The notes: generated by a model from the sequence alone, not told the origin. A stretch of 64,000 bases of DNA from Acidiferrum sp963764675 (GCA_963764675.1 CAVXTQ010000011.1:892087-956086), one strand, 5' to 3'. Positions 27,070-35,510 are shown, counted from the first letter of the stretch. Numbers and translations: made by a program.

Positions 27070-27091
27070 AGTATCTGTTATACTGATACCA
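27070..27091 (+). promoter_or_regulatory. Putative promoter/operator of the nucleotidyltransferase pair
   Basis: GTATC and GATAC form the arms of an imperfect dyad around TATACT (27079-27084), which reads as a -10 box. The ATG at 27091 is only seven bases beyond it, so transcription would start at or next to the start codon (leaderless). No convincing -35 is present. Confidence 0.4.
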
Positions 27092-27633
27092 TGCACGAGA
27101 CACAGGCAATCCTTCTCTCGTTTGATCAGTATCTGACTGAGAGACGACTTCAGTTCGACGCCATAGTGATTGGTGGCGCCGCGCTTAATTTGCTAGGCGT
27201 TGTGTCTCGCTTGACGAAGGATTGCGACATTCTGTATCCAGAGATTCCGAAAGAGATTGCCGAAGCCTCGCGCGCCTTTGCCACTGAGCTCCGGACCAAG
27301 GGCGGCACGCTTCAAGACCACTGGTTGAACAATGGGCCGGCTTCACTTGCTAGTCAGCTTCCGCCGCGATGGGAGAATCGCCTCCAAACCGTTTTTGTCG
27401 GCAAGGCCATTTACCTCCGTTGTCTTGGTAGAGAAGATCTGCTCTGCGCAAAGTTGTTCGCACTTTGTGATCGCGGCATAGATCTCGGAGACTGCATCGC
27501 TCTCGGGCCGAGTGTCAATGAACTGGAGATCGTACTTCCATGGCTGGAGCAACAGGATGCCAACCCCGACTGGCCAGCTCATGTTCGTGCGACACTCGCG
27601 GATCTTCGGAGGAGACTCAGTCATGGCGTTTAG
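27091..27633 (+). CDS. DUF6036-like nucleotidyltransferase
   Basis: 180 residues from ATG 27091. Near the N-terminus, VIGGAALNLLGVVSRLTKDCD is the GG...(T/S)KD(C)D pattern of the minimal nucleotidyltransferase fold, with the final Asp pair-like position conserved (KDCDIL). LGREDLLCAKLFALCDRGID corresponds to the helical substrate region. Such enzymes occur as toxins or defence effectors (AbiEii, MenT) and as orphan enzymes. It overlaps the next gene, and together they form the cargo between the excisionase and integrase genes. Toxin function is an inference. Confidence 0.72.
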   Translation: MHETQAILLSFDQYLTERRLQFDAIVIGGAALNLLGVVSRLTKDCDILYPEIPKEIAEASRAFATELRTKGGTLQDHWLNNGPASLASQLPPRWENRLQTVFVGKAIYLRCLGREDLLCAKLFALCDRGIDLGDCIALGPSVNELEIVLPWLEQQDANPDWPAHVRATLADLRRRLSHGV

Positions 27634-28291
27634 CAGGGCTTTTGAACCCCCGCTGCTTGTGCACCCGGATGGACTCACCTCCCGCATGGTTGGAATCGGC
27701 ATGAACTTTGCGGCGTCCCCCGTCCCCGACCCGAATATCGAGGACACAATTCTGTTCGCAAGCATAGAGGGCATGGAAAAATATGACCTGCGTGTGCTAG
27801 CAGTGTTGCTTACTTGGTTTGGTATACACGCACCTTGGGTAAATGCTGACCGGCTGACAAAATTAATTGCTGCGCAAAACTTGCCTCGGGTTAGAGCATT
27901 TTGGTCCGCTGCCGCCCTCTGGCAGAAGAAAGACCGACGTTTCGCTCGTCTTGCCAGACTGTATGTTGAACCGCGGTTAGACATAGTGGAAACGGGCGCA
28001 GAATTTCAACTGAAGCGTCATGGTGAAGACCCTCGTTTTGAAGGAAGTGCGATCCGCGTAGCCGCGAACGTCCTTCGGGACCGAGTTGCCGATGTCTTGC
28101 AGCCGATCGAACTGGCTCAGCGTCATCATGCCTATCGCTGCCGGGTGATGGTGGGACCCAGTTATCGGGCTGATATGTGGGCTGCCCTCGAAGAGGATCC
28201 AACGCTTTCTGCAGCGGCTCTAGCGAGGAAGACTTACGGCTCCTTTGCAACTGCTTGGCATGTCCGGCGTGACTTTGCTCTGCTATCATAG
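27623..28291 (+). CDS. Partner protein of the nucleotidyltransferase, HTH-like C-terminus
   Basis: 222 residues from ATG 27623, overlapping the nucleotidyltransferase stop by about 11 bases. I do not recognise the family. The N-terminal half (FEPPLLVHPDGLTSRMVGIG; IEDTILFASIEGM) looks globular. The C-terminal segment EEDPTLSAAALARKTYGSFA resembles a helix-turn-helix or winged-helix. Tight coupling suggests an antitoxin or regulator of the upstream enzyme. Confidence 0.6.
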   Translation: MAFSRAFEPPLLVHPDGLTSRMVGIGMNFAASPVPDPNIEDTILFASIEGMEKYDLRVLAVLLTWFGIHAPWVNADRLTKLIAAQNLPRVRAFWSAAALWQKKDRRFARLARLYVEPRLDIVETGAEFQLKRHGEDPRFEGSAIRVAANVLRDRVADVLQPIELAQRHHAYRCRVMVGPSYRADMWAALEEDPTLSAAALARKTYGSFATAWHVRRDFALLS

Positions 28292-28462
28292 GCCTTGTCT
28301 CCAGATTTCAAGCCCCGCCGAACACACCGCTCGAGCCTGGCAAAATCCGCATAGGAACGATCGTGTCAGTTGGATTCTTGTGGCAACGCTAAAATCCCCT
28401 CCTTCGATTACGAAGTGGGGCCCTACCCGGAGTCGCCCACACGCCACGTGGGCCATTGACGA

Positions 28463-28534
28463 CTGACTACGAAGAAGGCTGTGCGGGAGTGGTTGGAGTG
28501 GAAAACAGGAGCAACAGTCGAAACTATGGTTTGA
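28463..28534 (+). pseudogene. Degraded duplicate of the excisionase 3' end
   Basis: Reads LTTKKAVREWLEWKTGATVE and stops at TGA 28532, closely matching the last 23 residues of the excisionase at 26905-26976. DNA similarity continues about 25 bp past the stop in both copies. The two copies flank the nucleotidyltransferase pair. Confidence 0.75.
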
Positions 28535-28769
28535 AGGGTGACCATCGCTTATCCGTGTGGTTCTCAACGTTCTGATTCGATTCGACCCCATCCTCGTGGA
28601 TATAGCCCCGACATCTCCTTTCTTGTTGCAAGCTCGGCCGGAGCGTCGCAACATCGGCTCCTGCAGCGCCGCTTCGGACCTGCAACTTCTATTGGGCGAG
28701 AAGTTGGAATCGCTGATCTGTCATGATTTCACGCCACACAGTTAGCTGTCCGTGGATATATAGGAGAGA
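28535..28769. other. Gap between excisionase remnant and integrase
   Basis: No supported gene. The first 25 bp still match the sequence after the intact excisionase; the remainder has no feature I can identify. Confidence 0.5.
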
Positions 28770-30089
28770 CTAGCGTAGTAGGGCTGCTCGCGGGCTGTGC
28801 TTGCCAGGCATCGGGATCACAATTCCCCCTCTTATCTTCGCCGCCTTGTCCAGGCCAGCTCCGGGCAGAGCCTTGAAGGTTTGTGCTATGTGGCCACTTG
28901 CTAGGTGCCCGTAATATCGCTCAACCATTGTTGTGCCAACATGCCCCAGTTGCTCCGCTACGACTTTCAAGGAAACGCCCAAAGTGATCCATCGGCTCGC
29001 TGCGCTGTGTCTCAACTGATGAAATCCGAAACGTTTAATTCCCGCTGACGTGCAGGCGCGCCGCATTGGTTTCTTCTGGCTATCTTTGGCCCAGGGCTCG
29101 CCAATGTCGCGCAGGAACATCGCCTCACCCATATCCCGACCTGTACACAGCTCGCGGAAAAATCGCGCCGCCTCTGGGTCGAGGTGTATATACCTCTGCT
29201 GACCACCCTTGGATTTTGCGATGAAAAGGGTGCCCGCCGAAGTATTGAAATCGCCCGCACTCAACCTTCCCAATTCTCCATACCTGGCGCCTGTGTATAG
29301 GCCAGCCCGAACAAGCCGCTGAAAGTCCTTCTCTTTTGCGCACGCCTTCACAAAAATCCGCTGCTCCTTCTCACTGAGGAAAACTGCGCGGGCGACTTCG
29401 ACGTTCTCAAATGGCGAGACCTTCCACGTAATAGGATTCGCATGGACACGCCCTTCTGCTAGAGCCAAGTTCAACGCAGCCCGCAGCCGCCGCATAATTC
29501 TGTTCGCAGTCGCTCGGCGCTTTCTGAGATCCTCTTCAGTCTGGATGTGATGTTCGTTTTCCTGCCCGTGTTTTCGATTCGTTCGCCGCGGACTGGCGGC
29601 AATATCTGCTCGCCACTGCTCAAGCTTTGGACGGGTCAACTTCGCAACCTGCAAACTACCGAGTTTGGGGACCGCATAAGCGTCTAGATCGTACTTTGTG
29701 TGACGATAGTCGGGAGCGCCACGACGCTGTAAATGTTGAAGATATTCGAGACAGCACTGATTCACAGTATAACCGCCACGATCACTAACGTGTTCACCTG
29801 TCGCCAGGGTTGTCGCGCTCAAAAACCAGGCCCGGGCCTTTTCTTGGGCCTGCGCGAAGTTCAATACACGCGCACCGTCGGCATCTAGGATGTCATCGGC
29901 TAATCCAAGCTTTTCTTCCTTGCGGAATCCGTCGGCGTCATAGCGTGCGAGCCAAACTGCCCATTTATTACCTTTTCGGTAGCCCAGTGCTCTACCCTGA
30001 GTTAGCGGCATCATTATCTTCACACCAATGGGAATCGCTCTCCGTGCTGTTCTAGTGCCGAGATCCTTGCTGGTTACGGTTCGGGCCAT
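28770..30089 (-). CDS. int: Tyrosine recombinase (integrase) of the element
   Basis: 439 residues. Catalytic residues are visible: Arg in GARYGELGRL (about 270), the HQLRHSAASRW box (about 360), and Tyr in MVERYYGHL (about 397). The N-terminal half is the usual arm-binding and core-binding region. It reads away from attR toward the element interior. Its first codons lie 210 bp from the attR core, with arm-type repeats in between. It performs integration into tRNA-Ile and, with the excisionase, excision. Intact. Confidence 0.95.
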   Translation of the reverse strand: MARTVTSKDLGTRTARRAIPIGVKIMMPLTQGRALGYRKGNKWAVWLARYDADGFRKEEKLGLADDILDADGARVLNFAQAQEKARAWFLSATTLATGEHVSDRGGYTVNQCCLEYLQHLQRRGAPDYRHTKYDLDAYAVPKLGSLQVAKLTRPKLEQWRADIAASPRRTNRKHGQENEHHIQTEEDLRKRRATANRIMRRLRAALNLALAEGRVHANPITWKVSPFENVEVARAVFLSEKEQRIFVKACAKEKDFQRLVRAGLYTGARYGELGRLSAGDFNTSAGTLFIAKSKGGQQRYIHLDPEAARFFRELCTGRDMGEAMFLRDIGEPWAKDSQKKPMRRACTSAGIKRFGFHQLRHSAASRWITLGVSLKVVAEQLGHVGTTMVERYYGHLASGHIAQTFKALPGAGLDKAAKIRGGIVIPMPGKHSPRAALLR

Positions 30090-30092
30090 TGG

Positions 30093-30171
30093 GTTGTCAA
30101 CTCCGGTCGATTCCTTGGATGACTACCAGCCGACCGGTCTACTCTGCCATTTTTGTCAACCATTTGTCAAC
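30093..30171 (+). promoter_or_regulatory. Putative integrase arm-type sites, right
   Basis: TTTGTCAAC occurs at 30152-30160 and 30163-30171 (11-bp period), and a third copy, GTTGTCAAC, lies at 30093-30101 just outside the int start. The first two reproduce the left-arm pair at 4559-4579, in the same orientation. Confidence 0.6.
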
Positions 30172-30298
30172 TATCCGGGCACAATTCGCATGACGTTGCA
30201 TGCTTGTGCAGGATCGTGTAGCACGTACGTAAAATACTGTACATGAAGGGGTTATGGAATATTTAAGGTGCTCAGCGGCAACAGCCAAAAAGAGATAC

Positions 30299-30345
30299 CG
30301 CGCCCCTGATAAGGGCGAGGTCGGTGGTTCAAGTCCACCCAGGCC
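30299..30345 (+). repeat. attR core, 47-bp direct repeat
   Basis: Perfect copy of 4441-4487 (3' part of tRNA-Ile). Flanking sequence shows no acceptor 5' strand, so it is not a tRNA gene. It is the right boundary of the element. Confidence 0.95.
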
Positions 30346-30369
30346 TTGAGGCCTCGATATTCTTCTTGC

Positions 30370-30785
30370 GCGGGAGCTGGCGTTACCAGCGAAGAGAACG
30401 GAACGAAGGTGCGTCCGCGATTCGGCTATCGGCGGCTGTACATTTTCCTGCGACGGGAGAAGACCGAGGACGGAACGCTTCGCTGGCGGGTCAACCACAA
30501 GCGAGTGTATCGGCTGTACCGGGAGGAAGGGCTGGCGATGCAGCGCAGGAGGCGCAAGCGATTTCGAGCCGAAGCGCGGGTGCCGTTGGCGCTTCCGACG
30601 CGTGCGAATGAAATGTGGACCATGGATTACACGCATGACGAACTGGCCGGCGGGCGAAAATTCCGCACGCTGAATCTCATGGATGGCTACACGCGGGAAG
30701 CCCTGCGGATCGAGCCGGATACATCACTGCCCGGTCTGCGTGTGGTGCGAATATTGGAGTCGTTGCGGGAACGACGCGGGACACT
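30370..30785 (+). pseudogene. IS3-family transposase fragment
   Basis: One frame carries VRPRFGYRRLYIFLRREK, LYREEGLAMQRRRRKR and MWTMDYTHDEL, the HTH_21 and first DDE-Asp region of IS3 OrfB. It is followed by RTLNLMDGYTREAL. The match ends near 30780, so the rest of the catalytic domain is lost. The 5' end abuts the attR core directly. Confidence 0.8.
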
Positions 30786-30831
30786 TCTGTGCCCTGATGC
30801 GTGGCCAAATATGCTTCTCCTCGCACTTAGA

Positions 30832-31090
30832 CGGGGTACAGATCGCCCGCTGTCTCTAACTCATAGGGTGTGCCGGCCTGAAGAAACTCGAAGGCCTTGG
30901 ACGAATCGATGTGGCTAAGCGCGAGCAATTCGCGGGTCGTCGGCAAGTATCAGTACTGAACTGCCGTGTCTTCCGAGAATTGCTCCGCTAGGTGATCCGC
31001 CAGTGCCTCAGCTCGTGGACCATCGCCGGCGAAGGCCAACGCCAGGGCCATTCCATACTGAGTGTCGCGATCGGTCGAAAACGCGAGTGC
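30832..31090 (-). pseudogene. Remnant of a TPR protein C-terminus
   Basis: Minus-strand translation gives MALALAFAGDGPRAEALADH, then QFSEDTAVQ, a stop, LPTTRELLALSHID and FLQAGTPYELETAGDLYPVA. The order matches the C-terminal TPR region of the cyclase at 44496-47036 (AIVGDAAKAKALAND, PTIRAELALDRKD, KPYELSIPGGLYPI). It is an isolated, interrupted fragment of that protein family. Confidence 0.65.
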
Positions 31091-31228
31091 GCCTCAGATC
31101 GTTTTCTTGCCTCCCCTGCATTGCCGACGCGAGCCTCCCCAGAGTGCGGTAGTGAAGGTGAATCCGTTTTTGCACGATGAGATGAAACCTGTATATTGTT
31201 TCATCGAAGCGAAAGAACGAATTTCGAA

Positions 31229-32101
31229 ATGATGGTGACGATCCGGCAGGACCAACCCGCAAGAGTTCCCGGTACGGACGCTTCGAGTTCTCGTGGCTCC
31301 CTGCACCAAGCGTGGATCTGGAAGATTTTGCTTGGCGTCTTCGCGATAGTGGGCGCCTACGCGTTGTTGATCGAGCCTTACTGGATTGACGTCACCTATT
31401 CGGACATGCACGGCTCCGTGGCGGCGCCGCTGAAGATCGCGCACCTGAGCGATCTTCACACGCTCGGCCTTGGGCGGCGCGAACGCCGGATGCTCGAGAT
31501 TCTCGACCAGGAAAAGCCGGACATAATCTTGATCACGGGCGATTCGATCGGGCAGTGGCTCGGCACGCTCGGCCTCAACGGAGACTACGAGAAGGCCAAA
31601 CTTCTCTTCCAGCGACTTCACCCGCCGCTCGGGGTATGGGTTGTGCGAGGGAATTGGGAGAACGCCAAACCGCTGCGCAACGAACCGGCCTTTTACCAGC
31701 AAGCAGGCGTGCACTTTCTGCTGAATTCAAACGGAGCGGCGAGACCTGACGTCTGGATTGCCGGCCTGGATGATCCGAGCTCCGGGAGCCCAAGGCTCGA
31801 TAGCGCGCTGGCAGGCATTCCGTCGGGCGCGTATACAATTCTGCTTTTCCATTCGCCAGCATACTTCGGGCGCGTCTCCGGCCGGGTCAACCTCTGCCTT
31901 GCGGGTCACACACACGGCGGCCAAGTCCGCTTGCCGCGCATGAGACCTCTTTGGCTGCCCGAGGGTTCCGGGCGATATGTGGAAGGGTGGTACGAGGAGA
32001 AAGGCTCAAAGATGTACGTGAGCCGCGGGCTGGGTATGTCGATGCTGCCAATTCGATTCCTGTGCCGCCCGGAAATCAGCTTCGTCACGATCCATCCATA
32101 A
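31229..32101 (+). CDS. Membrane-anchored metallophosphoesterase (YaeI-like)
   Basis: About 290 residues; ATG codons at 31229 and 31232 are both possible. One N-terminal membrane segment (LLGVFAIVGAYALLIEP) precedes the calcineurin-like domain. Metal motifs in order are AHLSDLH (DxH), ILITGDS, a GNWEN variant of GNHE, LLFHSP and AGHTHGGQ. This is the arrangement of YaeI/YkuE-type phosphodiesterases acting at the membrane surface, for example on lipid-linked substrates. It stands alone among IS remnants but is intact. Confidence 0.85.
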   Translation: MMVTIRQDQPARVPGTDASSSRGSLHQAWIWKILLGVFAIVGAYALLIEPYWIDVTYSDMHGSVAAPLKIAHLSDLHTLGLGRRERRMLEILDQEKPDIILITGDSIGQWLGTLGLNGDYEKAKLLFQRLHPPLGVWVVRGNWENAKPLRNEPAFYQQAGVHFLLNSNGAARPDVWIAGLDDPSSGSPRLDSALAGIPSGAYTILLFHSPAYFGRVSGRVNLCLAGHTHGGQVRLPRMRPLWLPEGSGRYVEGWYEEKGSKMYVSRGLGMSMLPIRFLCRPEISFVTIHP

Positions 32102-32119
32102 TCAATGGATCCAATGCCT

Positions 32120-32245
32120 TCCATGAGAAGGCCGGTATGAGTCAAGAGTGTTTTTCTCTTTCTGTTTTCTCTTTCCTTCCTGTGGATTCCTTGCATTCGA
32201 GCCGTGCCGCCTCTGTCGCCATCCTTCCATCCGCGAGTTCGGCTC
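32120..32245 (+). repeat. Inverted repeat copy A next to an IS110 remnant
   Basis: Two blocks, CTTCCATGAGAAGGCCGGT and, further on, GCATTCGAGCCG with CGCCTCTGTCGCCA, recur in reverse orientation at 35020-35140. Both copies lie near IS110 transposase fragments, so this is probably part of that element's non-coding end. Confidence 0.6.
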
Positions 32246-32262
32246 TTCCAATCCAATTCTAC

Positions 32263-32740
32263 CTACGCCACTGCGCTCACCACTTGGTGGTTGTTCCGCA
32301 GTGGCTCGTAGACCTCCCCACTTATCCACAACTTATGAAGCAACACTGCCAACTTCCGAGCCACAACAACGACCGCTCGTTTCTTGGCATTCTTTCCTCC
32401 TCGCTCGGCTAATTTCAGTCCCCAGCGCCGCAGATCACTGTCCTGTCCAAAGGGCCCGAGAATGTAGTGTGCGCCTTGCACCATCAGCGTCCTTAAATAG
32501 GCGTCACCTTCCTTGCTGATGTGCATCTGGGGTTCACTCATACCAGAGTTTCGGCGCCCAGGACGCAACCCGAGAAAACATCCGGCATCCCGACTTCGGC
32601 GAAATCGATGCGGATCATCCAGGGTCAGAACGTAGGCCAAAGCAATTAGTGTCCCTACTCCCTTCACCTGTTTGAGCAGCGCAACTTCCGGATACACTTC
32701 CTTGGCGATTTGCTCGATGCGCCGGTCGAGGTCGTGTGCG
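32263..32740 (-). pseudogene. IS110-family transposase, C-terminal fragment
   Basis: About 155 residues. LLKQVKGVGTLIALAYVLTL, FLGLRPGRRNSG, HISKEGDAYLRTLMVQGAH and RKLAVLLHKLW are the transposase_20 domain of IS110 enzymes. The RuvC-like N-terminal DEDD domain is missing, so the fragment cannot be active. It differs from the IS1111-type enzyme at 38002. Confidence 0.85.
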
Positions 32741-32901
32741 AGCTATCCCAACCCGCGCCAAAAGTCATAAGCGAACTCTCTTCAAAACGGAGACGAAGAA
32801 TTGAGGTGTACCGGTGTTTTTATACGCTTCTCCGCATTATCCCCTCACGGACGGATAGATATAGGAGGAGATGGCCGAAGACTTTCACGGCCCAAGGACC
32901 A

Positions 32902-33033
32902 TCAAACAAGATTCCCCTGAGGATCCGGCGGTATCGGCTCTGATGGACCTGGCAGGGGCTCCGATGGATTGGGATTCGGCGGCAATGGTGGCGTCCCTGA
33001 GTCAAGTAACCCGCAGATTAAAACAGTGCTCAT
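32902..33033 (-). CDS. Small proline-rich protein
   Basis: 43 residues from ATG 33033, preceded by GGCGGGAA. The C-terminal half is nearly all Pro, Glu and Asn (PPLPPNPNPSEPLPGPSEP). No family is recognised. Coding status is doubtful. Confidence 0.3.
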   Translation of the reverse strand: MSTVLICGLLDSGTPPLPPNPNPSEPLPGPSEPIPPDPQGNLV

Positions 33034-33163
33034 TTCCCGCCTTTCATTCAAGGAAAGCGTAGCACGGCTTCGACGATCCCCGGTAAAACGTCGTTCGCCA
33101 AGTGATCCACGACTCCGCTCAGATTTCGGGCCTGCCGCAGCGAGTAGTGAGCAAAAACTCAAA

Positions 33164-33382
33164 TCACAACTTGTTGCTGAGGAAAACCCTGTAAATGGGT
33201 ACCTCGAAGGGTTCCGTCGCGTTCTTCTCTACGTTCACCTCGACTACCTTCCATCGTTCTCCCTTTCGCTCAACAAAGGAGCCTTGCTTGGGAGCGGACT
33301 TGTCACCGTCCATGTCCAAGTCGATCTCTTCCGTACTTGGATCACCGTTGTACCGAAATACGATCTGTTTTGCGATTCTCAT
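33164..33382 (-). CDS. Small hypothetical protein (KQIVFRYNxDPS family)
   Basis: 72 residues. The N-terminus MRIAKQIVFRYNGDPSTEE is closely mirrored by a second small gene at 62275-62424 (VKPGKQIVFRYNNDPSSEE), so this is a real small family in the genome. No membrane or signal segment. Function unknown. Confidence 0.6.
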   Translation of the reverse strand: MRIAKQIVFRYNGDPSTEEIDLDMDGDKSAPKQGSFVERKGERWKVVEVNVEKNATEPFEVPIYRVFLSNKL

Positions 33383-33427
33383 TGTGTCGCTCCCTGCACT
33401 CGCCCAGTCCGTCGATGGGTCGGGGCT

Positions 33428-33745
33428 TCACGATAGGCTCTTAAGCCACCCGGCGAAGCGGGCTCGATCTTCCGGTTGCATGGACACGAACTTCACGCCC
33501 ATGCCGTCTTTGGGACTACTCCTTTGCACAATGGCACGCGCCCGAACCTCTCCCGTCGGCGCATCAATCAACAGCTGGATGAAAGTTCCAGCGGCGGGAG
33601 GATCAGAAGTACGGATGTATAGTCCACCCAATCCGAAGTTCATCACACCGGAGACAAACCTCTTATTGGTGCATTGCCAAGCCACAATCGTGCCTCTGGG
33701 AGGGATGAGCCGGGGGTAGCAACGACGGTTCGTGCTCCTAGTTAA
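33428..33745 (-). CDS. PilZ-domain protein
   Basis: 105 residues from ATG 33745; an in-frame start at 33892 is possible but has no clear site. RCYPR fits the RxxxR c-di-GMP motif. The second motif, NFGLGG, replaces the usual (D/N)xSxxG Ser with Gly. GTFIQLLIDAPTGEVRARAI and GMGVKF complete the PilZ barrel. c-di-GMP binding is possible but may be weakened. Confidence 0.65.
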   Translation of the reverse strand, partial: LTRSTNRRCYPRLIPPRGTIVAWQCTNKRFVSGVMNFGLGGLYIRTSDPPAAGTFIQLLIDAPTGEVRARAIVQRSSPKDGMGVKFVSMQPEDRARFAGWLKSLS

Positions 33746-33954
33746 CATTAGCGATGCTGCTGAATTGTGAAGAACCCGCGCGGCGCCGGGACGATTTCCC
33801 GAAGGATCGCGCTTAACAAGACTCTCTCGGCGAAACCATACCGGGAGTCTAGCACTTCGGCATCTGTGTAGGATGGGCTTCCGTGGAAGCATTGTTAGGC
33901 GGTAACCAACCGCCGCGAACCATCGTCCATGTCGTGCACGAACTGTGAAACCAA

Positions 33955-34296
33955 CTATTTCTTTGCTGGAAACACATCCATCAGTGCCATAACCACCAAC
34001 TTCGACGCTGATCTTTTCCGATCTTCCGGATGATCCGCGAGATATTTTCGGACGACATCCATCAACTTGCCGTTCGTGGCCGTGCGGACATCGATAAAGC
34101 CCTCGTCTTGGGTGGCATCCGCGATCCCTCGAATGTATCCCGAGCAGAATAGGTTCGGCTGACTAGTGCCGCCGCCTGGTGGCGGAGCACACATTTCCTG
34201 CAAGTCGGTGCCGCTACGCAGATCGGCAGCGTTGTGCTGCGCCTGTGCCGCAGAAGCCCATACGAAAAGAAGCGCTGCTACGATTAAGCGTCTCAT
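33955..34296 (-). CDS. Secreted Rap1a/Tai-like protein
   Basis: 113 residues with signal peptide ending AAQAQ. The mature part has Cys (EMCAPPP), LFCSGYIRGIAD, KYLADHPEDRKRSASKLV and ALMDVFP, the pattern of the Rap1a/Tai immunity domain. In Serratia such proteins neutralise type VI effectors. Here no type VI gene is near, so it may be an orphan immunity or a house-keeping periplasmic protein. Confidence 0.7.
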   Translation of the reverse strand: MRRLIVAALLFVWASAAQAQHNAADLRSGTDLQEMCAPPPGGGTSQPNLFCSGYIRGIADATQDEGFIDVRTATNGKLMDVVRKYLADHPEDRKRSASKLVVMALMDVFPAKK

Positions 34297-34555
34297 CGCG
34301 GTCTCGTCTCCGATTCGAGCATTGCCTCGTGTACCCGACTGTCCCGGTCCTTCAACAGGCTATTCCATCGTTGAAAATTACGACAGGCAACTAGCATAGC
34401 AACTGTGTCCGTACTGGGCTAATGGCCCTGGCGGCCTCCAAATCCGGGCCAATGCCCGATTGATGTCATAACGACGCCGGCCTCGCGACGGCCCGAGTAG
34501 ACTGTTTCGGTGTTCACCCTAACAGTGCTCGGACCGAAGGAGGCCGAGATGCAAA

Positions 34556-34890
34556 TTACGCCACGGCGATCACCACTTTGTGGTTGTTCCGCAGTCACAG
34601 CAACGACGGCTCGTTTCTTCGCATTCTTTCCTCCTCGCTCGGCGAGCTTCAGTCCCATCGTCGAAGATCACTGTCCTGTCCCAAAGGCCCGAGAATGTAG
34701 TGCGCGCTTTGCACCATCAGTGTCCTTAGGTAACGGTCGCCTTCCTTGCTGATGTGCAGTTGTGGTTCGCTCATGCCAGAATTTCTGCGCCCGGGACGCA
34801 GCCCGAGAAAACATCCAGCATGCCGGCTACGGCGAAAGCGATGCGGATCGTCCAGGGTCAGAACGTAGAAAAGGATTTTAACGGCCGAGC
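34556..34890 (-). pseudogene. Second IS110-family transposase fragment
   Basis: YVLTLDDPHRFRRSRHAGCF, LRPGRRNSGMSEPQLHISKE and DRYLRTLMVQSAHYILGP repeat the C-terminal domain of the fragment at 32263. It then changes frame and has an internal deletion before the KLAVLLHKLW region. Inactive relic. Confidence 0.8.
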
Positions 34891-35019
34891 TCAACCGCCG
34901 AGTTCAGGTGACTGCGACTAACTCCTGGCCCAACTTCCGTCGAACAGAGGGAATCCGAGGTCGATTGTCAGGTAGCAGCACCTGCTGTCATGAGGACGCC
35001 CAACTGGCACCGAGCGAAA

Positions 35020-35140
35020 ATCGCTCAAAAAGAGTGCGGATGGAAGGCTGGCGACAGAGGCGGCTCGGCTCGAATGCGAAAAACTCTTATAGGGAGGAAA
35101 AAGAAAAACCGTCTTGACACTCACCGGCCTTCTCATGGAA
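35020..35140 (-). repeat. Inverted repeat copy B
   Basis: Reverse-complement match to 32120-32245 in two conserved blocks separated by diverged sequence. See copy A. Confidence 0.6.
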
Positions 35141-35285
35141 GGAGTTATCGTCGGAACAAGAGGTGACGAGCATGAGTGCAGACTCGCAAATGGTTAGCAC
35201 AAGGTGTGCCAACGGCTGGTGGTTTATTTCGTCTTGGCACGTGTTCGGATTCTGGGCCTATAATCTCTCCTAACTAAGGCCCTCA

Positions 35286-35510
35286 CGAATGGCACAAAAC
35301 TGGGTTCCTACAAGATCGTTGTGGCACAGCGCGCCGGGCGGCATAGGCGAAGTGTATCGCGCGCGGGACACACAAATCGATCACAAGATCGCGATCGAGA
35401 TTCTCCTTGCATGCTTTCTGCCGATCTCGCACGCAAACAGCGTTTCAACCGCGAAGCTACAGCCATCGGCGCGTCAGCCATTTGGGAATCCTCGGACGAA
35501 GATCGCTGTC
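35286..35510 (+). pseudogene. Ser/Thr kinase N-terminal remnant
   Basis: LTNGTKLGSYKIV, then after a frame change GGIGEVYRARDTQIDHKIAI, and in another frame MLSADLARKQRFNREATAIG, reproduce the start of bacterial PknB-type kinases (glycine loop, then VAIK as IAIE). The invariant Lys is replaced by Glu and the frame is broken twice. Non-functional. Confidence 0.7.

Larger units (their letters stand above)
4441..30345. mobile_element. Integrative conjugative element with Trb-type T4SS in tRNA-Ile
   Basis: A segment of about 25.9 kb is bounded by a perfect 47-bp direct repeat, comprising the tRNA-Ile 3' end at 4441-4487 and its copy at 30299-30345. Inside are a tyrosine integrase next to the right repeat, an excisionase, a relaxase with coupling protein, and a near-complete RP4-like Trb mating apparatus. 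Cargo comprises an ArdC-like gene, a zeta-like kinase and two nucleotidyltransferase pairs. No replication or partition genes are visible, which favours an ICE over an integrated plasmid. Many of its genes carry single-base frameshifts, so activity is uncertain. Confidence 0.93.

Noticed and set aside
27091..28291. Interpretation as classical AbiEi/AbiEii
   Set aside because: The order (enzyme first) and the partner sequence do not fit AbiEi as I know it; kept as an unassigned pair.
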